From UBA6821 sp044236545 (lineage in GTDB: Bacteria; Verrucomicrobiota; Verrucomicrobiia; Chthoniobacterales; UBA6821), in the NCBI GenBank assembly GCA_044236545.1, contig JBIIGI010000004.1:8489-72488 (forward strand): a stretch of 64,000 nucleotides of DNA, given 5' to 3'. Shown here in pieces: positions 42,467 to 51,765 of this stretch (positions within the stretch are counted from its first letter, which is position 1; every line of letters starts with the position of its first letter). The position numbers and the translations under genes are program-made. Below the pieces are notes generated by a model. It was not told the DNA's origin, ran no database searches, and saw only the letters and a list, made by a program, of their open reading frames with translations.

Positions 42467-43945
42467 TTAGGAGTTCTTGGAAGCCGCAACCACCTGGTCG
42501 ATGCCGCCCTTCATGTAGAAATCACCCTCGGGAACTTCGTCCATCTTGCCGTCGAGGATCTCCTTGAAACCACGGATGGTCTCGGCGATCGGCACATACT
42601 GGCCCTTCGATCCGGTGAAGATTTCAGCGACGTGGAACGGTTGGCTGAGGAAGCGCTGGATCTTGCGGGCGCGGTAGACGGTGAGCTTGTCCTCGGGGGA
42701 AAGCTCGTCCATGCCCAGGATCGCGATGATGTCCTGCAGGTCCTTGTAGCGCTGAAGCACTTTCTGGACGCCGCGGGCGACCCCATAGTGCTCCTCGCCG
42801 ACGATCTCGGGCGCAAGCGCCTTGGAGGTCGAGGCAAGGGGATCGACGGCGGGATAGATGCCGAGCTCGGCGATGGAGCGCTCAAGCACGATCGTGGAGT
42901 CGAGGTGGGCGAAGGTGTTGGCCGGGGCCGGATCGGTGAGATCGTCCGCGGGAACATAGACCGCCTGGAAGGAGGTGATTGATCCGTCCTTGGTGGAGGT
43001 GATGCGCTCCTGGAGGTTGCCCATCTCGGCGGCGAGTGTAGGTTGGTAACCGACGGCGCTCGGGGTACGGCCGAGCAGCGCGGATACCTCGGAGCCCGCC
43101 TGGGAGAAACGGAAGATGTTGTCGACGAAGAGGAGCACGTCCTGGTGCTTCTCGTCGCGGAAATATTCCGCCATGGCGAGCGCGGTGAGCGCGACACGCA
43201 GACGGGCGCCCGGAGGCTCGTTCATCTGGCCGTAGACGAGACCGACCTTCGATCCTTCCTCGAGGAAGATGAAGTTGCCGTCGGCATCCTTGACGGGATG
43301 GCCCTTCTCATCCTTCTTCACGGCAATGACGCCGGACTCGATCATTTCGCCGTAGAGATCGTTACCTTCACGGGTACGCTCGCCGACACCCGCGAAGAGC
43401 GAGTAACCGCCGTGCCCCTTGGCGATGTTGTTGATGAGCTCCATGATGACGACGGTCTTACCGACGCCGGCGCCGCCGAAGGCTCCGACCTTGCCACCCT
43501 TGGTGAAGGGGCAGATCAGGTCGATGACCTTGATGCCGGTCTCGAGCACCTGGGCCTTGGTGTCCTGGTCGACCAGAGGAGGAGCGTGACGGTGGATCGG
43601 AAGGGTCTTGTCAGCCTTGACGGGACCGCGCTCGTCGCACGGTTCGCCGAGCACGTTGAAGATGCGGCCGAGAACCCCCTCGCCCACGGGGACGGAGATG
43701 GGCTTGCCGAGGGAACGGACGGCCATCCCGCGCTTGAGACCCTCGGTGGAGGACATCGCGATCGCGCGGACCCAGTTCTCGCCGAGGTGCTGCTGGACCT
43801 CGAGGGTCACCTTGGCGGGCTTGCCGTCAACGGTGTAGTCGATCTCGAGGGCGTCGTAGATCTTGGGCAGTTTGCCCTCCTTGGTGTTGAACTCGGCATC
43901 GATGACCGGGCCGATGATTTGAACGATGGTGCCTGTGTTGCTCAT
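42467..43945 (-). CDS. atpD: ATP synthase beta subunit
   Basis: 492 residues. Walker A GGAGVGKTVVIMELI, the ATP-synthase signature PAVDPLASTS, DELSEED-type loop MDELSPEDK, and VDNIFRFSQAGSEVSALLGR. There is a short insertion around KKDEKGHPVKDADGNFIFLEEGSKVGLVYGQ, common in several phyla. It is the catalytic subunit of F1. Confidence 0.98.
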   Translation of the reverse strand: MSNTGTIVQIIGPVIDAEFNTKEGKLPKIYDALEIDYTVDGKPAKVTLEVQQHLGENWVRAIAMSSTEGLKRGMAVRSLGKPISVPVGEGVLGRIFNVLGEPCDERGPVKADKTLPIHRHAPPLVDQDTKAQVLETGIKVIDLICPFTKGGKVGAFGGAGVGKTVVIMELINNIAKGHGGYSLFAGVGERTREGNDLYGEMIESGVIAVKKDEKGHPVKDADGNFIFLEEGSKVGLVYGQMNEPPGARLRVALTALAMAEYFRDEKHQDVLLFVDNIFRFSQAGSEVSALLGRTPSAVGYQPTLAAEMGNLQERITSTKDGSITSFQAVYVPADDLTDPAPANTFAHLDSTIVLERSIAELGIYPAVDPLASTSKALAPEIVGEEHYGVARGVQKVLQRYKDLQDIIAILGMDELSPEDKLTVYRARKIQRFLSQPFHVAEIFTGSKGQYVPIAETIRGFKEILDGKMDEVPEGDFYMKGGIDQVVAASKNS

Positions 43946-43975
43946 GAGAGTGTGGTGGTTGGTTGGGGAAAAGGG

Positions 43976-44833
43976 TTAAGCCAATGCCATCTGGGCTGTG
44001 GTGATTTCGAGGAGTTCGGTGGTGATGCTGGCCTGGCGGGCCTTGTTGTATTCGAGTGTGAGATCCTTCACGAGGCTCTTCGCGTTGTCCGTTGCGCTCT
44101 TCATCGCGACCATGCGTGCGCTCTGCTCGGATGCCCGGGCATCGAGGATCATCTGGAAGACGGTGAAGTGGAAGTAGTAGGGCAGCACCGCGTTGAGCAC
44201 CTCGTCGGAATCGGGCTCGAAGAGGAACTGTGCGCCCGCGGCCTTGTCGTCGTGGTCATGGCCGGCCGCTACTTCCTTGGAAATCGGCAGGAGCGGGACA
44301 AGGACGGGCTTCTGGGTGAGCGTGTTGACGAACTTGGGATAGAGGACGGAGACACGATCAACTTCGCCGGAGAGGAACTTCTCGAGACAGAACTTCGAGA
44401 TGGCCTTGGTCTGGAGGAAGGAAGGGCTGTCGGGAAGCGAGAAGTCCGCGATCATGTTGCGGCCGGTGCGGACTAGGAACGATGCTCCTTTCTTGCCGCA
44501 GGCCACAAACTCGGTCGCACCGACATCCAGGGTCGCCGCTTCGCGGAGCACATTGGTGTTGAGCGCACCGCAGAGTCCCTTGTCCGAGGTGACGAGGAGA
44601 ACGAGGCTCTTCTTCACCGGGCGGGCCTCAAGAAGCGGGTGGGCCGTCTCGCTGACAAGATCGCGGAGCGAAACGAGGACGCGATTCAGTACCTCCGAGT
44701 AGGGATGACCCGCCAGCGCCGCCAGCTGCGCCTTGCGCATCTTGGAGGCGGCGACCATCTGCATCGCCTTGGTGATCTGGGCGGTGTTCTTGACCGACTT
44801 GATGCGTCGGCGGATGTCGCGGGTATTGGCCAT
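43976..44833 (-). CDS. atpG: ATP synthase gamma subunit
   Basis: 285 residues. The N-terminal helix MANTRDIRRRIKSVKNTAQITKAMQMVAASKMRKAQ and C-terminal ARMVAMKSATDNAKSLVKDLTLEYNKARQASITTELLEITTAQMAL form the rotor coiled coil. SDKGLCGALNTN lies in the globular part. A His/Asp-rich insertion (AAGHDHDDKAAG) is unusual. Confidence 0.97.
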   Translation of the reverse strand: MANTRDIRRRIKSVKNTAQITKAMQMVAASKMRKAQLAALAGHPYSEVLNRVLVSLRDLVSETAHPLLEARPVKKSLVLLVTSDKGLCGALNTNVLREAATLDVGATEFVACGKKGASFLVRTGRNMIADFSLPDSPSFLQTKAISKFCLEKFLSGEVDRVSVLYPKFVNTLTQKPVLVPLLPISKEVAAGHDHDDKAAGAQFLFEPDSDEVLNAVLPYYFHFTVFQMILDARASEQSARMVAMKSATDNAKSLVKDLTLEYNKARQASITTELLEITTAQMALA

Positions 44834-44882
44834 GGGCTGGTGCTAGTCGGTTTCCCGTTCTTCTCCTGGGTTCCTTGATCCC

Positions 44883-46418
44883 TTAGCGGAAGATGACCTT
44901 GAACTCGTCGACTGCGGTCGTGAGTTCCTTCTCGATGTCCGCATCGATCGCACCCTTCGTGCGGATGCTGGTGAGAACGGCCTCCTTGCGGGTGTTCATG
45001 AACTGGGCGAGCTGGTTTTGGAAATCCTTCACACGATCAACGGCGATCGCATCGAAGTAGCCCTTCTGCATCGCCCAGAGGATGGCAACCTGCAGCTCGA
45101 CGGCCTGCGGATTGTACTGCTGCTGCTTGAAGAGCTCGACGATGCGCTGGCCGCGGTCGAGCTGGGCCTTGGTGCGGGCGTCGAGATCGCTGCCGAACTG
45201 GGCGAAGGCGGCGAGTTCGCGGAACTGGGCGAGATCGCCCTTGAGCTTTCCGGCCACCTGCTTGGTCGCCTTGATCTGGGCGGCGGAACCGACGCGGGAA
45301 ACCGAGAGACCCACCGAGATGGCGGGACGGATGCCCTGGTAGAAGAGATCGGTCTCGAGGTAGATCTGTCCGTCAGTGATCGAGATGACGTTCGTCGGGA
45401 TGTAGGCCGAGACGTCGCCCGCCTGGGTCTCAATGATCGGAAGCGCGGTGAGCGATCCGTTGCCGGCCTTGGTGCTCAGGCGTGCGGAACGCTCGAGAAG
45501 GCGGCTGTGGAGATAGAAGACGTCGCCGGGATACGCCTCACGGCCGGAGGGGCGCTTGAGGAGCAGGGATACCTGTCGGTAGGCGACGGCGTGCTTGGAG
45601 AGATCGTCGAACACGATCAGCGCATCCATGCCGTTGTCCATGAACCACTCGCCCATGGCCGCACCGGCGAAGGGGGCGAGGTATTGGTTGGTGGCGCTGT
45701 CGGAAGCGGGCGCGGAAACGATGATCGTGTCGCGGAGGGCGTCGTTGGCGGAAAGGATGTCGACGACGCGGGCGATGTTGGCGTTCTTCTGTCCGACGGC
45801 AACGTAGATGCTGTAGACGGGACGGAACTTGGGATCACCGGAAGCCTCTCCGACGCGGTTGATCTTCGCCTGGTTGATGATTGTGTCGATGGCGATCGTT
45901 GTCTTGCCGGTCGCGCGGTCTCCGATGATGAGCTCACGCTGGCCGCGACCGATGGGGATCATCGCGTCGACCGACATGATTCCGGTCGAGAGAGGCTGAC
46001 TGACACTCTGGCGCTTGATGATGCCCGGGGCGATCTTCTCGACGGGATAGAACTTCTTGGACTGGATCGGTCCCTTGCCGTCAATGGGCTGACCGAGAGA
46101 ATCGACAACGCGGCCAAGGAGTTCCTTGCCGACGGGAACCTCGAGGAGGCGGCCGGTGGCCTTCACCTCGTCACCCTCGGAGATGGAGGTGTAGTCGCCG
46201 AGCACGACCGCTCCTACCTCGGTCTCCTCAAGGTTGAGCGCAATGCCGTAGATGCCGCCGGGGAACTCAAGCATCTCGTTGAGCATGACGCCGCCAAGGC
46301 CCTCGATGCGGGCGACGCCGTCGCCGATCTCACGGACGGTTCCGACATCCGATTTGGTGACGGTGGAGTTGGCGAGTCCGTCGATCTTCGATTCAAGTTC
46401 TTGCAGGAGGTTGCTCAT
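44883..46418 (-). CDS. atpA: ATP synthase alpha subunit
   Basis: 511 residues. Walker A GDRATGKTTIAIDTI, VGQKNANIARVVDIL, and signature-type PAISVGLSVSRVGSAAQ. It is the regulatory nucleotide-binding subunit of F1. The order atpH-atpA-atpG is standard. Confidence 0.98.
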   Translation of the reverse strand: MSNLLQELESKIDGLANSTVTKSDVGTVREIGDGVARIEGLGGVMLNEMLEFPGGIYGIALNLEETEVGAVVLGDYTSISEGDEVKATGRLLEVPVGKELLGRVVDSLGQPIDGKGPIQSKKFYPVEKIAPGIIKRQSVSQPLSTGIMSVDAMIPIGRGQRELIIGDRATGKTTIAIDTIINQAKINRVGEASGDPKFRPVYSIYVAVGQKNANIARVVDILSANDALRDTIIVSAPASDSATNQYLAPFAGAAMGEWFMDNGMDALIVFDDLSKHAVAYRQVSLLLKRPSGREAYPGDVFYLHSRLLERSARLSTKAGNGSLTALPIIETQAGDVSAYIPTNVISITDGQIYLETDLFYQGIRPAISVGLSVSRVGSAAQIKATKQVAGKLKGDLAQFRELAAFAQFGSDLDARTKAQLDRGQRIVELFKQQQYNPQAVELQVAILWAMQKGYFDAIAVDRVKDFQNQLAQFMNTRKEAVLTSIRTKGAIDADIEKELTTAVDEFKVIFR

Positions 46419-46475
46419 GGTGTGTGGGTGTTAAGAGGAAGGTGGAGTGGGTGTTTGTGAATGTGGTGTTCGGTA

Positions 46476-46865
46476 TCAGGAAGCAAGGGCATTCAGGCGG
46501 GAAGCCACGGTGGCGTCCCAAACCTCGCTGCCGAGACGGATACGTGATCCGCCGATGAGCGACGGATCGACCTTTGTCTCGAGGGTCACGGATCCCCCGT
46601 CACGCTTTTCAAGCGATTTGAGGATGGAGGCCCGGGTCTGGTCGTCGACGGGAGCGGCGCTCTCGATGACGGCGTGATGCTTCTGCATCTCCAGACGGAT
46701 CAGGCGGGTGTATTCCTTGAGGATCTGAAGGGTGTGCCGGGGGGCGGACTTGACCAGCAGATCGGCGACCTTGAGCGACTTCGCGGCATCGGGACGGCCC
46801 GATGCGTCGAGCGATGCGTCGAAAAGTTCGCGTGCCATCCGGCGTGCTTCCTTGGGGATCTGCAT
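46476..46865 (-). CDS. atpH: ATP synthase delta subunit, short form
   Basis: 129 residues, about 45-50 fewer than most AtpH proteins. The C-terminal domain is recognisable (VTLETKVDPSLIGGSRIRLGSEVWDATVASRLNAL). The N-terminal helical bundle that caps the F1 head is reduced (IPKEARRMARELFDASLDASGRPDAAKSLKVADLLVKSAPRHTLQILKEYTRLIRLEMQKH). The operon position is correct. The stator link to alpha should therefore be built differently, or helices have been lost. Confidence 0.88.
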   Translation of the reverse strand: MQIPKEARRMARELFDASLDASGRPDAAKSLKVADLLVKSAPRHTLQILKEYTRLIRLEMQKHHAVIESAAPVDDQTRASILKSLEKRDGGSVTLETKVDPSLIGGSRIRLGSEVWDATVASRLNALAS

Positions 46866-46888
46866 GGTATGGGGAATTGGCTGAGAAA

Positions 46889-47401
46889 CTAGGCGGCGAG
46901 ATCCTTGGCGGCATCTTCACTGAGGCGCTTCTGATCCTCGGGAGAGAGAACCTTCCCTGCTACCTTGGCAGTCGTCTTGACGACCAGGGAAACCATCTCG
47001 CGCTTCACCTCGTCGACCATGCGGTTGCGCTCGGACGTGATCTCATGGCGGGCGCGCTCCACGATGGCGGCGGATTCCTTGACGGCTTTCTCCATTTCAC
47101 GCTGGGAGAAGGCCTCGTTGTTCTTGCGGGACTCCTCGAGCAGGATCTGGGCGTCGTCATTGGCCTTGCGAAGGACCTCCTGATAGCGGAGTTCGGCCTC
47201 GGCCAACTGCTTCTTGATCTTCTCGGCATTGAGTTGCCCCTCCTCGATCCGCTTGCGGCGCTCCTCGAGGATCTTGAGCAAGGGGGCGAAGGCAAAGCGG
47301 TTCAGGACGAAATAGACGATAAGGAAGAGAACCAACTGGGCGATGAAGTGCGGCCAATCGACTCCGAACTGGGCTAGGATTCCTGATTTTTCTGGTGACA
47401 T
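46889..47401 (-). CDS. atpF: ATP synthase subunit b
   Basis: 170 residues. One membrane helix (FIAQLVLFLIVYFVLNRFAF), then a long charged helix (LKILEERRKRIEEGQLNAEKIKKQLAEAELRYQEVLRKANDDAQILLEESRKNNEAFSQ). It is the peripheral stalk of FoF1. A strong hairpin separates it from atpE upstream. Confidence 0.96.
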   Translation of the reverse strand: MSPEKSGILAQFGVDWPHFIAQLVLFLIVYFVLNRFAFAPLLKILEERRKRIEEGQLNAEKIKKQLAEAELRYQEVLRKANDDAQILLEESRKNNEAFSQREMEKAVKESAAIVERARHEITSERNRMVDEVKREMVSLVVKTTAKVAGKVLSPEDQKRLSEDAAKDLAA

Positions 47402-47447
47402 CTGCTGTGTGGTTCTCTCTGGGTGAATGAAAGGATCATCCTGCTTT

Positions 47448-47477
47448 GGGGTGCCTTTCGTAAGTGAAAGGCACCCC
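47448..47477 (-). promoter_or_regulatory. intercistronic hairpin between atpE and atpF
   Basis: GGGGTGCCTTTC (47448-47459) pairs perfectly with GAAAGGCACCCC (47466-47477), loop of six. It lies 17 bp beyond the atpE stop. No T-run follows, so it fits an mRNA 3'-protecting or processing structure, or a weak attenuator, that would raise atpE message over the rest of the operon. Confidence 0.75.
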
Positions 47478-47494
47478 TCGGCAAGGGAATGCTC

Positions 47495-47731
47495 TTAGCG
47501 GCCCTGGAAGGCGAAGATCAGACCGAAGATCGCAATGGCCTCAGCCAGAGCGATCGTCAGAATGCCGATCATGAGGACCTTGGGAAGGGTTCCGGGATTG
47601 CGACCGATGGCCTCGACCATGCGGGCTCCGATAAGACCGATGCCGATGGCGGATCCTGCGCCGGCGACGCCGAGGGTGAAACTTCCGGTCACTCCGGCCG
47701 CGACGGCTTCAGCGATGATGGTTGGTAGCAT
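47495..47731 (-). CDS. atpE: ATP synthase subunit c
   Basis: 78 residues, two membrane helices. Helix 1 carries the Gly motif GVAGAGSAIGIGLIGA; the polar loop is RNP; helix 2 has the ion-binding Glu64 in ALAEAIAIFGL. The residue after the Glu is Ala, and the Gln/Ser-Thr set used for Na+ is absent, so H+ coupling is likely. It is the c-ring component, needed in multiple copies. Confidence 0.97.
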   Translation of the reverse strand: MLPTIIAEAVAAGVTGSFTLGVAGAGSAIGIGLIGARMVEAIGRNPGTLPKVLMIGILTIALAEAIAIFGLIFAFQGR

Positions 47732-47820
47732 GTGATGTGGGTGTTTGGGTTGGTTTTGTTTTTCGGCCGTCGTCCACGTCCTGCATGATCCCGACGGTCA
47801 AAAGTCTGAAAATGAAACGA

Positions 47821-48672
47821 TCAGTGTTCCTCGTGCGATGTTGAAAGCTGGAGATAAACGAGCACTAGAAGCGTGAATACCATCGCCTGAAGGAATCCGA
47901 TGAGCAGTTCAAGGAAATAAAAGGGAATCGGAATGATGCAACTGAGAACCGAGGTCAGCCACTGGGGGCAGTTGAAGAGGTGGCCGATGTTGATCATCGT
48001 TGCGAGCATGTTCTCGCCCGCGAAGATGTTGCCGTAGAGTCGGAGGGAGAGGGAGACGGGTCGAACCAGGATGGAAACCACCTCCAGGACCCCGACGAAG
48101 AGAAAGAGAGGAACGAGCAGAAACAGGATCGGGCCGGTCATCCCCCCCTTCACTCCGAAAAGCTCCTTGATGAAGGCGGTCGGACCCGTCACCTGCATGG
48201 TCCAGTAGAACCAGAGCACCATGGAGACGACCGACATGGCGATGGTCATGTTCATGTCTGCGGTGCCCGGGCGCAGGAGCGGTGTATGCAGGGCGCTCAG
48301 GGAGAGAAACCCATCCTTCACCCCCCAACCGATCGAGCCGACACCCGGCAGCAGGCCGAACCAGTTCGAGATGAGGATGAAGATAAAGAGGGTACCGAGC
48401 AGTCCGAAGGCCTTCTTCGCCATCTTGTCACCGAGGATTCCCTCGACAGCGCCGTAGAAACCCTCGACCACCGACTCCAGGAAATTCTGACCGAAGCCGG
48501 GGATCACCTCGATCTTGCGGGTGCAGGAACGCACGATCCAGACGATCACGCCGAGCACGATCGCGGTGACCAGGATGGAGTTGGTGAACCAGGCCAGAAA
48601 AGACTTGCTGAGGAACTCGGGCGTCTCGGCTGCAAGTTCCGCGCTGGCGATCAGTGAAGGTGCAAAAACCAT
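47821..48672 (-). CDS. atpB: ATP synthase subunit a
   Basis: 283 residues, about six helices. SLRLYGNIFAGENMLATMINIG contains the essential Arg of the proton path, and the C-terminal LLIGFLQAMVFTLLVLVYLQLSTSHEEH is typical. It is the first gene of the atpBEFHAGDC operon; no atpI/atpZ is seen upstream. Confidence 0.97.
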   Translation of the reverse strand: MVFAPSLIASAELAAETPEFLSKSFLAWFTNSILVTAIVLGVIVWIVRSCTRKIEVIPGFGQNFLESVVEGFYGAVEGILGDKMAKKAFGLLGTLFIFILISNWFGLLPGVGSIGWGVKDGFLSLSALHTPLLRPGTADMNMTIAMSVVSMVLWFYWTMQVTGPTAFIKELFGVKGGMTGPILFLLVPLFLFVGVLEVVSILVRPVSLSLRLYGNIFAGENMLATMINIGHLFNCPQWLTSVLSCIIPIPFYFLELLIGFLQAMVFTLLVLVYLQLSTSHEEH

Positions 48673-48755
48673 GGGTGTCGTCTGGGAATCCTAGAAAAAT
48701 TGAAGGGGTAGATGAAAGTCCACAAAGACCGTGGTGGCAAGCGCTTTTTGAGAGC

Positions 48756-48773
48756 TTGTGAAATTTTTCACAA
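48756..48773. promoter_or_regulatory. CRP/FNR-type palindrome upstream of atpB
   Basis: TTGTGAAATTTTTCACAA has perfect 8-bp arms and contains TGTGA-N6-TCACA, the consensus spacing for CRP-family regulators. It lies 84 bp upstream of the atpB ATG in the 145-bp gap that should hold the operon promoter. The match is by eye; no regulator gene is in the window. Confidence 0.55.
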
Positions 48774-48817
48774 AGTTGCTCCTAGAGTGTCGGCGAAGCG
48801 ACTCCGAAACCGCCCCC

Positions 48818-49972
48818 TCACGATGCGTTTCCGGAGATCTTGGCTAGGAATGCCTTCAGCCCGGGATCGGTGCGGTATTCATCGAACGCACAATCGTTCA
48901 TGAGTTCACGGAAGTCGCGCGGGGAGTAGAATTCCCTCGCCCGCTCCAGAAATAGCAGCGCGTCGCTTTTCCGGTTGCTCCTGAGCGACGAACAAGCCGC
49001 CGTGAGGGCGGCCTCCCCGGACATTGTGCCGATCTCCGTGAGTGGGGGGGGAGCCGCGGAGGGATCGTTCTGAAGCCGTGCCAGCGATTCCTTCGCAGAG
49101 ATGACCTGATTGCTGGCGGTCGGGTCGGTTCGCAACCCTCCCCTGTGCAGGGTGTCGGCGGCGCTCCGGTAGGATCCCTGCGAGCGGAGGAAATCACCCC
49201 AATGGCAGTAAATGGAGGGGTCCGCGGGATGGAGCGCGGCGTAGCGTCGGAAAGCGCTTTCCATCGATGCAACCGGGTCGACCAATTGCTGAACGGCCTT
49301 GCCGGGTTCCTTCCCCCTGGAGTTTTCGGACAACGCGATCAGCACGCGGGCCTCCTCCTCCATTTCGTGCTTGTTCACCGCGCGTTGGGCCGCTTGGAGG
49401 GCCAGCGCCTTTTCCCCTGCCTGATGGGCTGCCAGTGCGATCAGGTAGTCGGTTCCGAAGAGCGCGGGTTGGCGCTCCTGCGCCTTTTGAAACTCCAGAA
49501 GCGCCTTGTCGGCATTCCCTCCGCCCAAAGCGGCAAAACCGCCGTCCAGAAGGGCCGCCGCCTCCGTGGTTGGCAGAACGACATGGGTTTCCTCGGCTCC
49601 GGTCACGACAGCGGCCTCATCGGAGGACTTTCCCGCAGTGAGTACCCCTGCAAAAAAAGCCGTCACCAGACCGAGCAGAATCGATCCGATGGCCAGAAAT
49701 CTTCCGACAACGCGCTCGTTTGATCCCCCTCCCCCCCTCTTGCTGGATCTCCTGTCCCTTTCGCGGCGACTGTTTGATTTGTTCCTCTGGAAAACGGAAG
49801 CGCGATCCTTGTTTTTTCTGCGCCTTCGTTCGGGTGGCGCCGGTGCCTCGACGCCGCGCGGTTCCGGGATAGTGAGCGCGCTTGCCTCATCCCCGGCGGA
49901 TAAAGAGGAGCCCCGCTCCGGGTGGTCGGGTTCCGCCGATTCCGAGGCTGAAGGGGATGTTTGATCGTCCAT
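48818..49972 (-). CDS. membrane-anchored TPR-like protein of unknown function
   Basis: 384 residues from the ATG at 49972. A charged, disordered N-terminus (residues 1-95, basic RRRRKNKDRASVFQRNKSNSRRERDRRSSKRGGG) precedes one membrane helix (FLAIGSILLGLVTAFFAGVLTAG). A periplasmic helical-repeat part follows (FAALGGGNADKALLEFQKAQERQPALFGTDYLIALAAHQAGEKALALQAAQRAVNKHE...). It is divergent from serA with a 187-bp gap. A scaffold role is inferred only. Confidence 0.78.
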   Translation of the reverse strand: MDDQTSPSASESAEPDHPERGSSLSAGDEASALTIPEPRGVEAPAPPERRRRKNKDRASVFQRNKSNSRRERDRRSSKRGGGGSNERVVGRFLAIGSILLGLVTAFFAGVLTAGKSSDEAAVVTGAEETHVVLPTTEAAALLDGGFAALGGGNADKALLEFQKAQERQPALFGTDYLIALAAHQAGEKALALQAAQRAVNKHEMEEEARVLIALSENSRGKEPGKAVQQLVDPVASMESAFRRYAALHPADPSIYCHWGDFLRSQGSYRSAADTLHRGGLRTDPTASNQVISAKESLARLQNDPSAAPPPLTEIGTMSGEAALTAACSSLRSNRKSDALLFLERAREFYSPRDFRELMNDCAFDEYRTDPGLKAFLAKISGNAS

Positions 49973-50159
49973 GGGATGGATTTCGCCCGTGATGGTTACC
50001 GGGAATTCCCCTGGAAATCGATTTTTTTGTTTCGGTTTGCGGACAAGGCGAAGTCCTAGTAAATCCTTGCGGTCCCGTTCATCACATTTTTCACCCCGTC
50101 GGTCGTCGCCCCCCTTTCGACACCGGCACCAGTTAAAACCCAAACACACAGCAACGTTC

Positions 50160-51755
50160 ATGAGCACCATTCCAAAAGTATTTGTCGCAGACCCCGTTTC
50201 AACCCGTGGAGTCGAGGCCCTTGCAGAGGGGGGAGTCGTCGAGGTCGTGGTCAAGACCGGCCTCAAGGAGGAGGAGCTGATCAAGATCATTCCCGAGTTC
50301 CACGGCCTCGTCGTCCGCAGCCAGACCAAGGTTACGCCAGCTGTCTTTGAAGCCGCCAAGAACCTCAAGGTCGTCGGACGCGCCGGCGTCGGCATCGACA
50401 ACGTCGACGTGGAAGCCGCCACCAGGCACGGCGTCATCGTCATGAATGCCCCGGGCGGCAACACGATCTCCACCGCCGAGCACGCCTTCTCCCTGATGCT
50501 CGCAACCGCCCGCTTCATCCCGCAGGCGGACGCCAGCATGAAGGCAGGCAAGTGGGACCGCAAAAAATTCGAGGGAGTCGAACTCCACGGCAAGACACTC
50601 GCCATCCTCGGCATGGGTCGCATCGGCACCGAGGTCGCCCGCCGCGCGATCGCCTTCGGCATGAAGGTCCTCGCCTACGACCCCTACATCTCCGCCAGCA
50701 AGGCCCGCTCCCTCCAGGTCGAGGTCGTCGAGAAGGTCGATGACATCCTCCCCCAGGCGGATTTCATCACCGTCCACATGCCTCTGACAGAGGAGACCCG
50801 TCACATGATCGGCCGGAAGCAGCTCCCCCTCCTCAAGAAAGGCGTGCGCATTGTCAACTGCGCCCGTGGCGGCCTCATCGACGAGGAAGTTCTCGCCGAG
50901 GGACTCAAGAGCGGCCAGATCGGCGGCGCGGCGCTCGACGTCTTCGATGTGGAACCTCTCCCGGCCGAGTGGTCCCACCGCGACGTTCCCAACCTTGTGC
51001 TCACCCCTCACCTCGGCGCCTCAACGGCGGAGGCCCAGGAACTCGTCGGCATCGAGATTGCCGAGGCAGTGCGGGCCACGCTTCTGCAGGGAGAGATCCG
51101 CAACTCGGTCAACATGCCCAACATCGACGCCAAGACCATCTCCACGCTGGGGCCTTGGATCGAGCTTGGCGGCAAGCTCGGCCTCTTCCTTGCGCAGATC
51201 GCCCCGAAGCGCGCCGAGAAACTCTCCATCCGCTACAGCGGACGCCTCGTCGAGCACGACCTCACCGCGGTGACCCGCTCACTCGTCACCGGATTCCTCC
51301 GTCACACGCACGGAAACGACGTCAACCCCGTCAACGCACCCGCCATCCTTGCCAACCTCGGACTCGAGGTCGTGGAGACGCGCCAGAGCGAGGCCGGCGA
51401 GTTCACCGATCTCATCGAGGTCTCCATCACCCAGGATGGCGTCACCGCTTCGGTCGGAGGCACCCTCTATGGCTCCAAGCCCCGCATCGTCACGGTGAAC
51501 GGCCGCTTCGTCGAGGGCATCCCCTCCGGCACGATCCTTCTCCTCGAGAACAAGGACCGTCCCGGCATCGTCGGCCACCTCGGCACCATCCTCGGCGGCA
51601 GCAAGGTCAACATCGCAGGCATGTCGCTCAGCCGCAACGAGGTCGGAGGTCAGGCTCTCACGCTGCTCAACCTCGACTCGGCACCCGACGAGAGCCTTCT
51701 GGCCAAGTTGACCGCCGACGCCGACATCTCATCAGCGAAAGTCATCCGCCTTTGA
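50160..51755 (+). CDS. serA: D-3-phosphoglycerate dehydrogenase, long form with ACT domain
   Basis: 531 residues from the ATG at 50160. Substrate domain FVADPVSTRGVEALAEGG, NAD motif LGMGRIGTEVARRAIAFGMKVLAYDPY, catalytic Arg/Glu/His in NCARGGLIDEEVL and LTPHLGASTAEAQ. An intervening domain and a C-terminal ACT domain follow (TILLLENKDRPGIVGHLGTILGGSKVNIAGMSLSR). It makes 3-phosphohydroxypyruvate for serine. The frame is open upstream but without family similarity. Confidence 0.97.
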   Translation: MSTIPKVFVADPVSTRGVEALAEGGVVEVVVKTGLKEEELIKIIPEFHGLVVRSQTKVTPAVFEAAKNLKVVGRAGVGIDNVDVEAATRHGVIVMNAPGGNTISTAEHAFSLMLATARFIPQADASMKAGKWDRKKFEGVELHGKTLAILGMGRIGTEVARRAIAFGMKVLAYDPYISASKARSLQVEVVEKVDDILPQADFITVHMPLTEETRHMIGRKQLPLLKKGVRIVNCARGGLIDEEVLAEGLKSGQIGGAALDVFDVEPLPAEWSHRDVPNLVLTPHLGASTAEAQELVGIEIAEAVRATLLQGEIRNSVNMPNIDAKTISTLGPWIELGGKLGLFLAQIAPKRAEKLSIRYSGRLVEHDLTAVTRSLVTGFLRHTHGNDVNPVNAPAILANLGLEVVETRQSEAGEFTDLIEVSITQDGVTASVGGTLYGSKPRIVTVNGRFVEGIPSGTILLLENKDRPGIVGHLGTILGGSKVNIAGMSLSRNEVGGQALTLLNLDSAPDESLLAKLTADADISSAKVIRL

Positions 51756-51765
51756 TCCCGGGAAG

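Noticed and set aside
43043..46460. Two plus-strand frames of about 480 codons
   Set aside because: Antisense to atpD/atpG and atpA; typical of high-GC complementary frames.
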